A DNA stretch of 11,266 nt, from assembly GCA_944333305.1 (NCBI GenBank), contig CALVKV010000173.1, positions 1 through 11,266 on the forward strand. The letters are read 5' to 3'. Below the pieces are notes generated by a model. The model was not told the origin of the DNA and searched no databases. It saw only the letters and a list, made by a program, of their open reading frames with translations. The translations under genes were made by a program, and so were the position numbers. Within the stretch, counting starts at the first letter, position 1. Every line of letters begins with the position of its first letter. This document shows positions 5,070-11,266 of this stretch, piece after piece. This stretch comes from an uncultured Bacilli bacterium. GTDB lineage: Bacteria > Bacillota_I > Bacilli_A > RF39 > UBA660.

Positions 5070-5083
5070 ACTGATCACCTGCC

Positions 5084-7057
5084 TTAATCGTACATGCGCC
5101 TGAACATTTTGGCGTTGTATTCCGCTATCTTCCTTGAGCCTTGAGCATTTGGGTGTATGCCGTCGTCAAGGTATCTGCCGCTCATTCCCGAATGTTCCCA
5201 GACGTTATAGATTCCGCAGTCCCTTGTGTTCCAGAATTCAACGCCCATTCTGGAGGCGATATATCGGAAAAGCTCCCCCTTTTGATAAATGCTTTGGTAC
5301 GCCTCCGCACATTCCTGAAGGGGCGCGCAGATTACGAACTTTGCGTTCGGATATATCCCGGCAAGCGTTTCATACGCATAGCGCATCGCGCCTGTGTATG
5401 TAGTCCTGTCCGCCTCGGCAAGCGGCAGCGCCTCAAAGGCGTTTTCACCATTGGCGTATGTTTTTACAAACTGTGAATCAACAAGATCAGCGGTATCCTT
5501 TTCCGGATTCAAAGATCCGTTGGTTCCCGCCGCAACGATGATCACGTCAAAATCCTCATAGCCGTCAGTACCGGCAGTGTGATTGTTCACCGCTTTCTGC
5601 ACCTGATTGCCTATCACGTTTCCGGCACTGTCCGAGGAAACAGGATTGCCGTCATACGCTCCGGTATCACTTTTATCCTGCCATGACGCGCCCGATACGG
5701 CAATATTGACTAACTTTTCAGGCTCAACAAGCGTTGAAAAATAATTTGTCCAGTTGCCGCTGATCTGCGTTATGGAATCGCCCAGCACAAGTATCCTTTT
5801 TCCGGTGTAATCCGATCCCGGAAGATACTTGCTGAATATCTTTTCTTCGCCGTAAGGGATATATTCCGTTACGCCGTCCTCCTGCACCTGCCAGTTGTTT
5901 GCGTCAAGCCCTCCGCCGTTTTTGGAAAAGCGCATATAGCCGTCCCTTTCCGGCGTGATCTGGCGCCCGGGGTTTTCCGGCGGATTTGAATTGCCTGTGC
6001 CGTAATAAAACACTTTTTGAGTATCAAAAAGGCATAATATGGACCACGGTATTCCCGCAGCTGAACTCGGCGATTCAACGCTGTTGCTGAAATAATAAGT
6101 CTTTCCTGCCTTTACGGGAATATATCCGCTCGTCTGCCAGCTTTCGAATCCTTCCGTAAGCAATACTCCGTTGCTCTGTGCCAGCGCGCCCTGCTCAACT
6201 TCTTCTTTGTTAAACAGATTCTGAGCCGTTATCTTATCCTGTTTGGCGTCTATGAGCGCCTCAATGGAACTGAGGTCGCCCTGTTTGCCCTGCGGTATAA
6301 CAAAATCAAGCACCGCGGCGTTTTGCGTTCCGCTGTTCACAACGCTTGCCGGAGTATCAGGCTCGCCTGTTGTAACAGTGCCAACGGTTATTGTTGCGGC
6401 GGCTCCGTCCGTTCCGGGTTCTCCCTGCGCACCGGTGGCTCCTTTTTCTCCTTGCGGACCGGTAGCGCCCGTATCTCCCTTGTCGCCTTTTTCGCCTTTC
6501 GGGCCGGGTTCGCCCTGCGCGCCGGTGTCTCCCTTATCGCCTTTTTCGCCTTGCGGGCCTTGAGGACCTTGCACGCCCTGAGGACCTTGAGCGCCGTCAA
6601 ACGCTCCGCTTTCAGCCTGCTGCTTTACTTCATTTGCAGTATTTAATGCGTCTTCAGCTGCTGACTGTGCCGCTGCGGCCGCAGATATAATCTGCTCGTA
6701 TTGGTCGGGCGTGGGGTCTGAGGGCTCGCCGCCATAGACTGTCGGGCGGTTGAAGAACTGAACTATATTAGAAGTTATTCGATAACCTTCTTTTTCTCCC
6801 ACCACTGAAAACTTGACATAGCCTTCATCGGTTAACGCCTCGTGCGGTATAAGACATTTATCATTTTCGAGAAGTTGCGAGGTAATAGCACCCGTCCGAG
6901 CATTCTCAAAGTACGCGGTTTTGATTGTTTCGTCCCAGTCATCTGTTGTGAACTCAAAATCACATTCAATATAGCCTTGAGTTTCTGCTACTCGTGTGGT
7001 GTTGTCTGAATCGGTGAAAGATAACTCTTGATTTTTTACCATTAAGTTAAAAATCAT
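5084..7057 (-). CDS. Baseplate/tail-fibre protein with collagen-like segment and SGNH hydrolase domain
   Basis: About 657 residues in four parts. The N-terminus (1-110) resembles the virion-anchoring domain of clostridial and lactococcal baseplate proteins (BppU-like). An alanine-rich helix (about 118-150) leads to 22 uninterrupted Gly-X-Y triplets (155-220), a collagen-like trimer stalk. A middle domain (about 275-405) has the form of a carbohydrate-binding beta sandwich. The C-terminus (about 419-657) is an SGNH/GDSL esterase: GDSIT with the nucleophile S428, the block II glycine in VSGASW, GTNG at 511-514, and DGIHPN with D632 and H635. It probably binds and de-acylates surface glycans of the host. 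ATG at 7057 is chosen over GTG at 7066, being one base after the preceding stop with GGGGTG six bases upstream. Confidence 0.88.
   Translation of the reverse strand: MIFNLMVKNQELSFTDSDNTTRVAETQGYIECDFEFTTDDWDETIKTAYFENARTGAITSQLLENDKCLIPHEALTDEGYVKFSVVGEKEGYRITSNIVQFFNRPTVYGGEPSDPTPDQYEQIISAAAAAQSAAEDALNTANEVKQQAESGAFDGAQGPQGVQGPQGPQGEKGDKGDTGAQGEPGPKGEKGDKGDTGATGPQGEKGATGAQGEPGTDGAAATITVGTVTTGEPDTPASVVNSGTQNAAVLDFVIPQGKQGDLSSIEALIDAKQDKITAQNLFNKEEVEQGALAQSNGVLLTEGFESWQTSGYIPVKAGKTYYFSNSVESPSSAAGIPWSILCLFDTQKVFYYGTGNSNPPENPGRQITPERDGYMRFSKNGGGLDANNWQVQEDGVTEYIPYGEEKIFSKYLPGSDYTGKRILVLGDSITQISGNWTNYFSTLVEPEKLVNIAVSGASWQDKSDTGAYDGNPVSSDSAGNVIGNQVQKAVNNHTAGTDGYEDFDVIIVAAGTNGSLNPEKDTADLVDSQFVKTYANGENAFEALPLAEADRTTYTGAMRYAYETLAGIYPNAKFVICAPLQECAEAYQSIYQKGELFRYIASRMGVEFWNTRDCGIYNVWEHSGMSGRYLDDGIHPNAQGSRKIAEYNAKMFRRMYD
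6398..6595 (-). repeat. Collagen-like Gly-X-Y repeat tract
   Basis: Twenty-two consecutive triplets with glycine at every third residue, many of them [12 protein letters not shown] and GEP. At DNA level there are near-identical units 54 bases apart, for example beginning at 6471 and 6525. Such tracts trimerise tail fibres and change length by recombination. Confidence 0.9.
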
Positions 7058-7058
7058 A

Positions 7059-7922
7059 TTAAACACCCCACACCGCTATTAATTTCATTCGCGTGTTGTT
7101 ATAAGTTATTCCGCCGCCTGTCCCGTTAACTGTGTTATAATGGTCGCCGGTTATTAAGGAGTCGCCGCTGATGAAAATCCTTTTTCTGCAGTTTGTTGTG
7201 AAAACGATTGTGCCGCCGTCAAATACAAACGAGTCTTTAACAGCGATTGCTTCTTTCGGGATTAAGCCGCCTACGCAATCCCCGTATGTTTCCGGGTCTT
7301 CGCCGTTGTTCAAGCCAAATAAAACATAAATCCCTAACCTTTGCTTGCTTATCGGTTCAGATAGATTGACCTGTGCACTTGCGCCCATCATATCGTCACC
7401 ACTCCACAGCAGTTTAGCCGACTGCATTAAAGTCGCAAGGGGTGAAAGTGTATCGGCGACCGGTTCTACTGAAATTATGTTAACTCCGTTCAAGGTAACA
7501 ACGAATACCGCCGCCTCCGCCTCGCTGTCCAGCATCTGCAAATCGCCGTCGGAAGTGACAAGCGGGACTACAGGGTTATCCGCGCTCGGCGTTCCTTGAA
7601 TGTAGCCCCATTCTCCGCTTTCAACCTGAGTAGAGCCGCTGTAAGAATACTTAACGGTAATTAAATCTTTCCGCTGCATTCCTTGAGAACCGTTCGGAAC
7701 GGTTATAGTATCGTATGTAGACGGCTCAACTGCGAATTCACAGCCTTGAAAAAGTAGTGCGCCGTCATTAATATGAATTTCATTATTTGAAGCAATTTCA
7801 GGTTCAAGATTCTGCCCGGTGTTCAAAATGTAAACGCCTTTACCCGCCAAGCCTTGATTTAGTGCTCTATCCTGCACGCTTGTTATATGCGGTGCTCCCG
7901 TCCTGCCTGTTACTATCTGCAT
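7059..7922 (-). CDS. Phage tail-tip/baseplate structural protein, family not named
   Basis: This 287-residue protein starts [20 protein letters not shown], an opening I associate with a conserved structural protein placed between the Gp37-like protein and the fibre in clostridial siphophages. It has no membrane segment or signal peptide and is rich in beta-type sequence. Signposts are [18 protein letters not shown] and WGYIQGTP in the N-terminal half, and a Gly-rich C-terminal part with [12 protein letters not shown] ribosome site (GGAGG eight bases upstream) overlaps the end of the preceding gene, and its own stop lies one base from the next ATG, so it is translationally coupled on both sides. 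A baseplate or adhesion-device subunit is the likely role. No catalytic motif was found. Confidence 0.75.
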   Translation of the reverse strand: MQIVTGRTGAPHITSVQDRALNQGLAGKGVYILNTGQNLEPEIASNNEIHINDGALLFQGCEFAVEPSTYDTITVPNGSQGMQRKDLITVKYSYSGSTQVESGEWGYIQGTPSADNPVVPLVTSDGDLQMLDSEAEAAVFVVTLNGVNIISVEPVADTLSPLATLMQSAKLLWSGDDMMGASAQVNLSEPISKQRLGIYVLFGLNNGEDPETYGDCVGGLIPKEAIAVKDSFVFDGGTIVFTTNCRKRIFISGDSLITGDHYNTVNGTGGGITYNNTRMKLIAVWGV

Positions 7923-7924
7923 TT

Positions 7925-8902
7925 TTATTCCTCCAGATTATATTGAACGGATTTAACGCCGTCCTCAAAAGTTATTATTTTACTTTTTAATGCTTTTTTA
8001 ACTGTTATCCCGGTTATGTAATCGCGGCCGCCGATTATGTCGCCGATATTAATATCAAGATTAAGCATTTCAACATTCATTGAGAGCGAAGTGCCTGAAA
8101 GAAGTTCCTTGAATTTATTAATTCCGTCCGTTCTAAGGTCTTCTGTATTCGAATTTTCATATACTTCCGTAATCTCATTAATGCCTTGATAGAATTGCAT
8201 ATCGCCTATGTTGCCGTTATTGTCAAGGTACAGGTTTAGCACTTCCCTGTCTTTCAATTCACCGGAGCCTAAGCAAATCAAATGATTGACACTTCCTTTA
8301 TTAATTTCAATTGTGAAATTAATGCGGCTGTCTTGTGAAAGTTCAATATCGCTAGAGTAATCTTCAATTGGTACAGCGCTTACAAGAACATACCCAGCAG
8401 CACCCGCCTCTCCTTGGACATAGGTTATTTTTAATTGATATGATACCGAATTAAGCATTTTAGTTAAACCGTCTAACACAGAAGTGTACCGGTCAAATTG
8501 GAAATTTTCTATTTGAACGCCGACTTCTTCTCTGCTTGCTATGATTAACCCGCCAAACATTGAATCAATAATCTGACTAATGCATTCGTTAAGGTCGCCG
8601 CTTATTGTTTTGTAGTCATAGCCTGTTGGCGGAATTATAATGCGCTTACTTAAGTGACCGCGCCAAGTGTAACCTTTAATGCTTATTACATTTTCAGCGG
8701 TATCTGTTTCAATAGACGATATGACCCCGCCGCACTCTGAATCTTTTTCATAAACTAAGCAGCCGAAGTCAATCTCCGGCTGCCAGTCTTCGAGCGATAT
8801 ATCAATTTCAAAATCGTTTTCACCGCCAACTTCAAAATCACATTTTGAAAAAACAAGCGCTTTAATATCGTGGCCGGTAGAATCAGCAAGGATTAAGTCC
8901 AT
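7925..8902 (-). CDS. Siphovirus Gp37-like tail protein (tail-associated/baseplate hub)
   Basis: The 325-residue protein resembles the siphovirus ReqiPepy6 Gp37-like family: an N-terminal beta-rich part with FEVGGENDFEIDISLEDW, then GCLVYEKDSECGGVISSIET and IKGYTWRGHLSKRIIIPP. The C-terminal part has a typical hub-like ending (LNLDINIGDIIGGRDYITGI). Members lie directly after the distal tail protein and form the hub or tail-associated protein at the tail tip. The ATG overlaps the end of the preceding gene by ten bases and has GGAG nine bases upstream. It appears full length. A peptidase activity is sometimes attributed to tail-tip proteins; no clear catalytic motif is visible here. Confidence 0.82.
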   Translation of the reverse strand: MDLILADSTGHDIKALVFSKCDFEVGGENDFEIDISLEDWQPEIDFGCLVYEKDSECGGVISSIETDTAENVISIKGYTWRGHLSKRIIIPPTGYDYKTISGDLNECISQIIDSMFGGLIIASREEVGVQIENFQFDRYTSVLDGLTKMLNSVSYQLKITYVQGEAGAAGYVLVSAVPIEDYSSDIELSQDSRINFTIEINKGSVNHLICLGSGELKDREVLNLYLDNNGNIGDMQFYQGINEITEVYENSNTEDLRTDGINKFKELLSGTSLSMNVEMLNLDINIGDIIGGRDYITGITVKKALKSKIITFEDGVKSVQYNLEE

Positions 8903-9747
8903 TTTGGCTCGCTCCTTTCAATGTAAACAGTAATATCAAAGCCAAACGAGCCCGGCCAACTTACCTCATTATTGCCCGGTGGGATTTTTTCAAAAACAGT
9001 TTCTTTTTTGCCGCGCAAATCAAAAATGCTGTCTTGTGTTCCGTTTGCGTGATATTTAATTACTGAATTGTTCAAAGAATTAATAACTAAATATTCTCCT
9101 GCTGATAATGAAGTGTAGACTTCATAAGGGTGGCCGTTAATCACGATTCGCGGATTATTGCAAGAGCCGAATATCGTCATTTTGAAATCCGATTCTGCTA
9201 TATGGTCTATGTTTAAGAATCCACGCCCTGCTTTATTTTGTGTATAATCATAGTTATAATCATACTCATAATCAAGATAATATGCTGTGGAAGTTTCTGC
9301 CGGTGAAGTGTTGGGATAAAATGAAAAATTTTGTTCTGTTATCCACGAATTTTTGCCGTTTACAGCGGTTAAATCGATAAACATATACGCTGTTGGCTTT
9401 TCCCAGTCTGATTTATCCGACACTAAAATACGGCACGGAAAATAGGAGCCGGTATCCGTTTCGATCCTGCCGTCCGTGTTGTTGATAACATCATATTCGA
9501 TAACATTAAACAGGTGTTCGGCAGCCTCTTTCAGGGCGGCTCTTTTTTCAGCGTACGGCAAAGACCAGTCGGGAATAAGGCCGACTTTGAACGACCTTTC
9601 CCCGGTTTCTCGCCGGACATTTGTGATGCGGTTGTTAGTCGAATCATATTTCCATGAATAGTTCACCAGATCGCCGCTTTGGAAAAGATAAGGGAACTCC
9701 GAAAAGTCAAGGATCTCTCCCCGACTATTAACGTATCTGAATTTCAT
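8893..9747 (-). CDS. Distal tail protein (Dit, Sipho_tail family)
   Basis: This 284-residue protein opens with MKFRYVNSRGEILDFSEFPYL. Its position directly after the tape measure gene and its two-part layout fit Dit: an N-terminal ring domain (about 1-140, including RSFKVGLIPDW and FPCRILVSDKSDW), and a C-terminal galectin-like part (about 170-284, with NPRIVINGHPYEVY and ending SFGFDITVYIERSEPKW). Dit forms the hexameric ring between tail tube and baseplate. A tyrosine- and aspartate-rich linker (YYLDYEYDYNYDY) separates the halves. GTGAGG seven bases before ATG is the ribosome site and overlaps the tape measure stop. It overlaps the next gene by ten bases. Confidence 0.85.
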   Translation of the reverse strand: MKFRYVNSRGEILDFSEFPYLFQSGDLVNYSWKYDSTNNRITNVRRETGERSFKVGLIPDWSLPYAEKRAALKEAAEHLFNVIEYDVINNTDGRIETDTGSYFPCRILVSDKSDWEKPTAYMFIDLTAVNGKNSWITEQNFSFYPNTSPAETSTAYYLDYEYDYNYDYTQNKAGRGFLNIDHIAESDFKMTIFGSCNNPRIVINGHPYEVYTSLSAGEYLVINSLNNSVIKYHANGTQDSIFDLRGKKETVFEKIPPGNNEVSWPGSFGFDITVYIERSEPKWT

Positions 9748-9756
9748 TTTTTATCC

Positions 9757-11266
9757 TCACCCCTTTGCGAATCCGAGATCTGATATAAACCTGCCTACCT
9801 CACGGTTATTGGCCGTCATGCGCATATTGGAAATACCCTTTCCGATCTCCTGCGCGTAGAGCCTTGAAGTATCGACTACCGCGGCGATTATATAATCGCC
9901 TAAGCCGCTGAGATCCGTATAACCGTTTGCGGTATTTGAACGTGCCGCCTCTTGCGCGTATTTGACAGAAATATCATGAGGTATGATCTGTGATCCGTTT
10001 GGCAGGCTGACCAATTCGCCCTGATCGTTTTCATTGATATAGGTTAAACCACCTTTAAAATGATTGGTTCCATGCGCATTGTGCGGTATTGAGCCGCTCG
10101 ATACGGAAGTCTTCCCGGAAACATCAAAGCCAAGCATATCTGCAATTCCATTTGCGATATCTTTGATCGTGCTCCAAAGATTACTCAAAACAGATTTGAT
10201 ACCCTCAATAATGCTGTTTAATAAGTCTTTACCTATTTTGCCCCAGTCAGTATCCTTAAAAGCGTCTTTGATCGTATCAATGACCTGTGGAATTGCCGCG
10301 ATAAGGTCAGGTATTGCCTGAAGAATTCCGTTTATGATCATAACGAGCAATTTTATACCCGTCTGAAGTATTGTGGGCAAGTTTTGCCCAATTGTGATCA
10401 CAATGCTGGAAATGATTTTCGGTATAGCTGCTACAAGCAGCGGCAAAGAATTGACAATGCCTTCGACCAATCCGGTCAACAACTGTAAGCCGGAAGTAAT
10501 CAACTGCGGTAAATTATCCAACAGACCAGTAATTAGAGTGATGATCATTTCCATTGCTGCCGGTATAAGCGTAGGAAGATTTTGCGCAAGTCCGGAAACC
10601 AAAGCTGATATAATACTCATACCGCCGCTTATAATAGATGGCAAAAGCGTGGTAATCGTATTCAGAAGAGTTGTAATGAGTGTGGTGCCTTGTGTCATTA
10701 AATTCGGTAAGGCATTAACAATCCCAGTACAAAAATTTGTTATAACCTCCGGTCCTTTTACCTGAACGGTTTGAAGTAGACTATCTATCTGCGTTCCAAA
10801 GTTCTGCTGCAACAATCCCATTCCGGCAACCAGTACACCTATACCTGCTGCTATGCTCATTCCTTTTGCGAAAGTTGGACCGAATGCGGAAGCAAAAGAA
10901 CCTACTTTTTCAAGTAACGAAGATAAACTACCGCCGATCTTTCCAAACATACCACTTGTATTCGTTTCAAAAGCACCTATAATTCCGGCAAGAGCTGGGA
11001 ATTTTATACCAATATTCCCAACAAGTGTGTTAAAGCCTTTTGAAATCGGTGATATAATTGATTTCCCTAATTTACCAGGAAAACTTTTTATGCTTGAAAA
11101 AAATGCAGTGATTTTGCTGGTTACAGGCTCAAATAATGGGGCTTTTGCAAGACTTGTAAAAGGCTGCAACAAGCCACTTCTGAGATTTTTAAAATCTTCG
11201 ACAACATCACCCAAGCCTTTTCCCATTTTTTGAAAAGTTGACGGTATGTTACTGACGCTATTTTTT
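9757..11266 (-). CDS. Tail tape measure protein, C-terminal part (runs off the right edge)
   Basis: The reading frame stays open from the right edge to the stop at 9757, so about 502 residues are visible and the N-terminus lies outside; the ATG at 11226 is internal. Signs of a tape measure protein are the hydrophobic, Gly/Ala-rich, helix-forming sequence, a membrane-like stretch encoded near 10810-10860 (SIAAGIGVLVAGMGLL), and tandem 22-residue repeats. The C-terminal motif encoded near 9970-10080 (HGTNHFKGGLTYINE, then LPNGSQIIPHD) is common at the ends of siphophage tape measures. The protein sets tail length, fills the tail tube and may help DNA cross the host membrane. It is first in the visible late operon. 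Confidence 0.92.
   Translation of the reverse strand, partial: KNSVSNIPSTFQKMGKGLGDVVEDFKNLRSGLLQPFTSLAKAPLFEPVTSKITAFFSSIKSFPGKLGKSIISPISKGFNTLVGNIGIKFPALAGIIGAFETNTSGMFGKIGGSLSSLLEKVGSFASAFGPTFAKGMSIAAGIGVLVAGMGLLQQNFGTQIDSLLQTVQVKGPEVITNFCTGIVNALPNLMTQGTTLITTLLNTITTLLPSIISGGMSIISALVSGLAQNLPTLIPAAMEMIITLITGLLDNLPQLITSGLQLLTGLVEGIVNSLPLLVAAIPKIISSIVITIGQNLPTILQTGIKLLVMIINGILQAIPDLIAAIPQVIDTIKDAFKDTDWGKIGKDLLNSIIEGIKSVLSNLWSTIKDIANGIADMLGFDVSGKTSVSSGSIPHNAHGTNHFKGGLTYINENDQGELVSLPNGSQIIPHDISVKYAQEAARSNTANGYTDLSGLGDYIIAAVVDTSRLYAQEIGKGISNMRMTANNREVGRFISDLGFAKG
10252..10713 (-). repeat. Seven tandem 22-residue repeats in the tape measure protein
   Basis: A Leu/Ile-Pro pair recurs at an exact 22-residue (66-base) period: ALPNL, LLPSI, NLPTL, NLPQL, SLPLL, NLPTI, AIPDL. 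Between them lie amphipathic helices rich in I, L, G and T. Repeats of this kind are common in tape measures, where repeat number relates to tail length. DNA identity between units is modest, so they are old. Confidence 0.88.

Noticed and set aside
6388..6600. Arg/Lys-rich minus-strand frame inside the collagen tract.
   Set aside because: It is an alternative frame of the same repeat with monotonous composition, and the fibre frame is clearly the real one.
6243..6646. Plus-strand frames rich in proline, serine and glycine opposite the fibre gene.
   Set aside because: They are the antisense reading of the Gly-X-Y tract; the repeat's codon pattern keeps other frames open. No ribosome sites or family resemblance.
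9230..9290. Short TAT/TCATA-rich repeat as a regulatory or CRISPR-like repeat.
   Set aside because: It encodes the Tyr/Asp-rich linker of the distal tail protein in frame; low-complexity coding is enough to explain it.
11224..11226. ATG at 11226 as the start of a complete 489-residue protein.
   Set aside because: The frame is open for at least 13 more codons to the window edge, there is no ribosome site before this ATG, and tape measure proteins are normally longer.
10064..11233. Long plus-strand frames opposite the tape measure gene.
   Set aside because: They are shadows of the minus-strand gene, without ribosome sites or recognisable domains, and the late operon is uniformly minus strand.

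Overview
The window looks like a junction between a Gram-positive chromosome and one end of an integrated siphovirus-type prophage. The likely host is a low-to-mid GC, spore-forming member of class Clostridia, possibly of the Ruminococcaceae/Oscillospiraceae type. That taxonomic guess rests on an AgrA/AgrC-type two-component system, a fragment of a CotJC/manganese-catalase gene, strong AGGAG-type ribosome sites, a phiLC3-type holin domain and a clostridial-style tail module. It is an inference from protein style, not a database result.

Chromosomal side (1-2615). On the minus strand, an AgrA-like LytTR response regulator (1580-2293) is followed by an AgrC-like GHKL histidine kinase (273-1583). 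Immediately after that stop comes the start of a second, closely similar kinase that runs off the left edge (1-272). Divergent from this operon, on the plus strand, is a 34-codon stub (2511-2615) that reads as the N-terminus of CotJC/Mn-catalase and ends abruptly after its conserved QYGG. I infer that the prophage is inserted in this gene and that the attachment site lies near 2595-2612.

Junction cassette (about 2620-3316). Between two strong hairpin terminators sits a small plus-strand transcription unit. It has a perfect consensus sigma-A promoter with a palindrome in its spacer, a 31-codon TTG-start hydrophobic peptide whose coding sequence folds into a long nested hairpin, a 29-codon hydrophobic peptide with a lysine-rich tail, and a ribbon-helix-helix DNA-binding protein. 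A good antisense promoter fires back across the first peptide. This resembles a prophage-borne type I toxin-antitoxin locus combined with an RHH autorepressor, and it is the best candidate here for something not well described.

Phage late region (3319-11266, all minus strand, tightly packed, reading right to left): tape measure protein (partial, with seven 22-residue repeats), distal tail protein, Gp37-like tail protein, a tail-tip/baseplate protein, a baseplate/fibre protein with a collagen-like segment and an SGNH hydrolase domain, a small membrane/coiled-coil protein, a natural holin-CHAP endolysin fusion, and a lysine-rich SH3-like protein. The operon ends at the terminator at 3285-3316. 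The order tail, fibre, lysis, moron-like cassette, attachment site is classical for the lysis end of a temperate siphophage. No tRNA, rRNA, CRISPR array or insertion sequence was seen.
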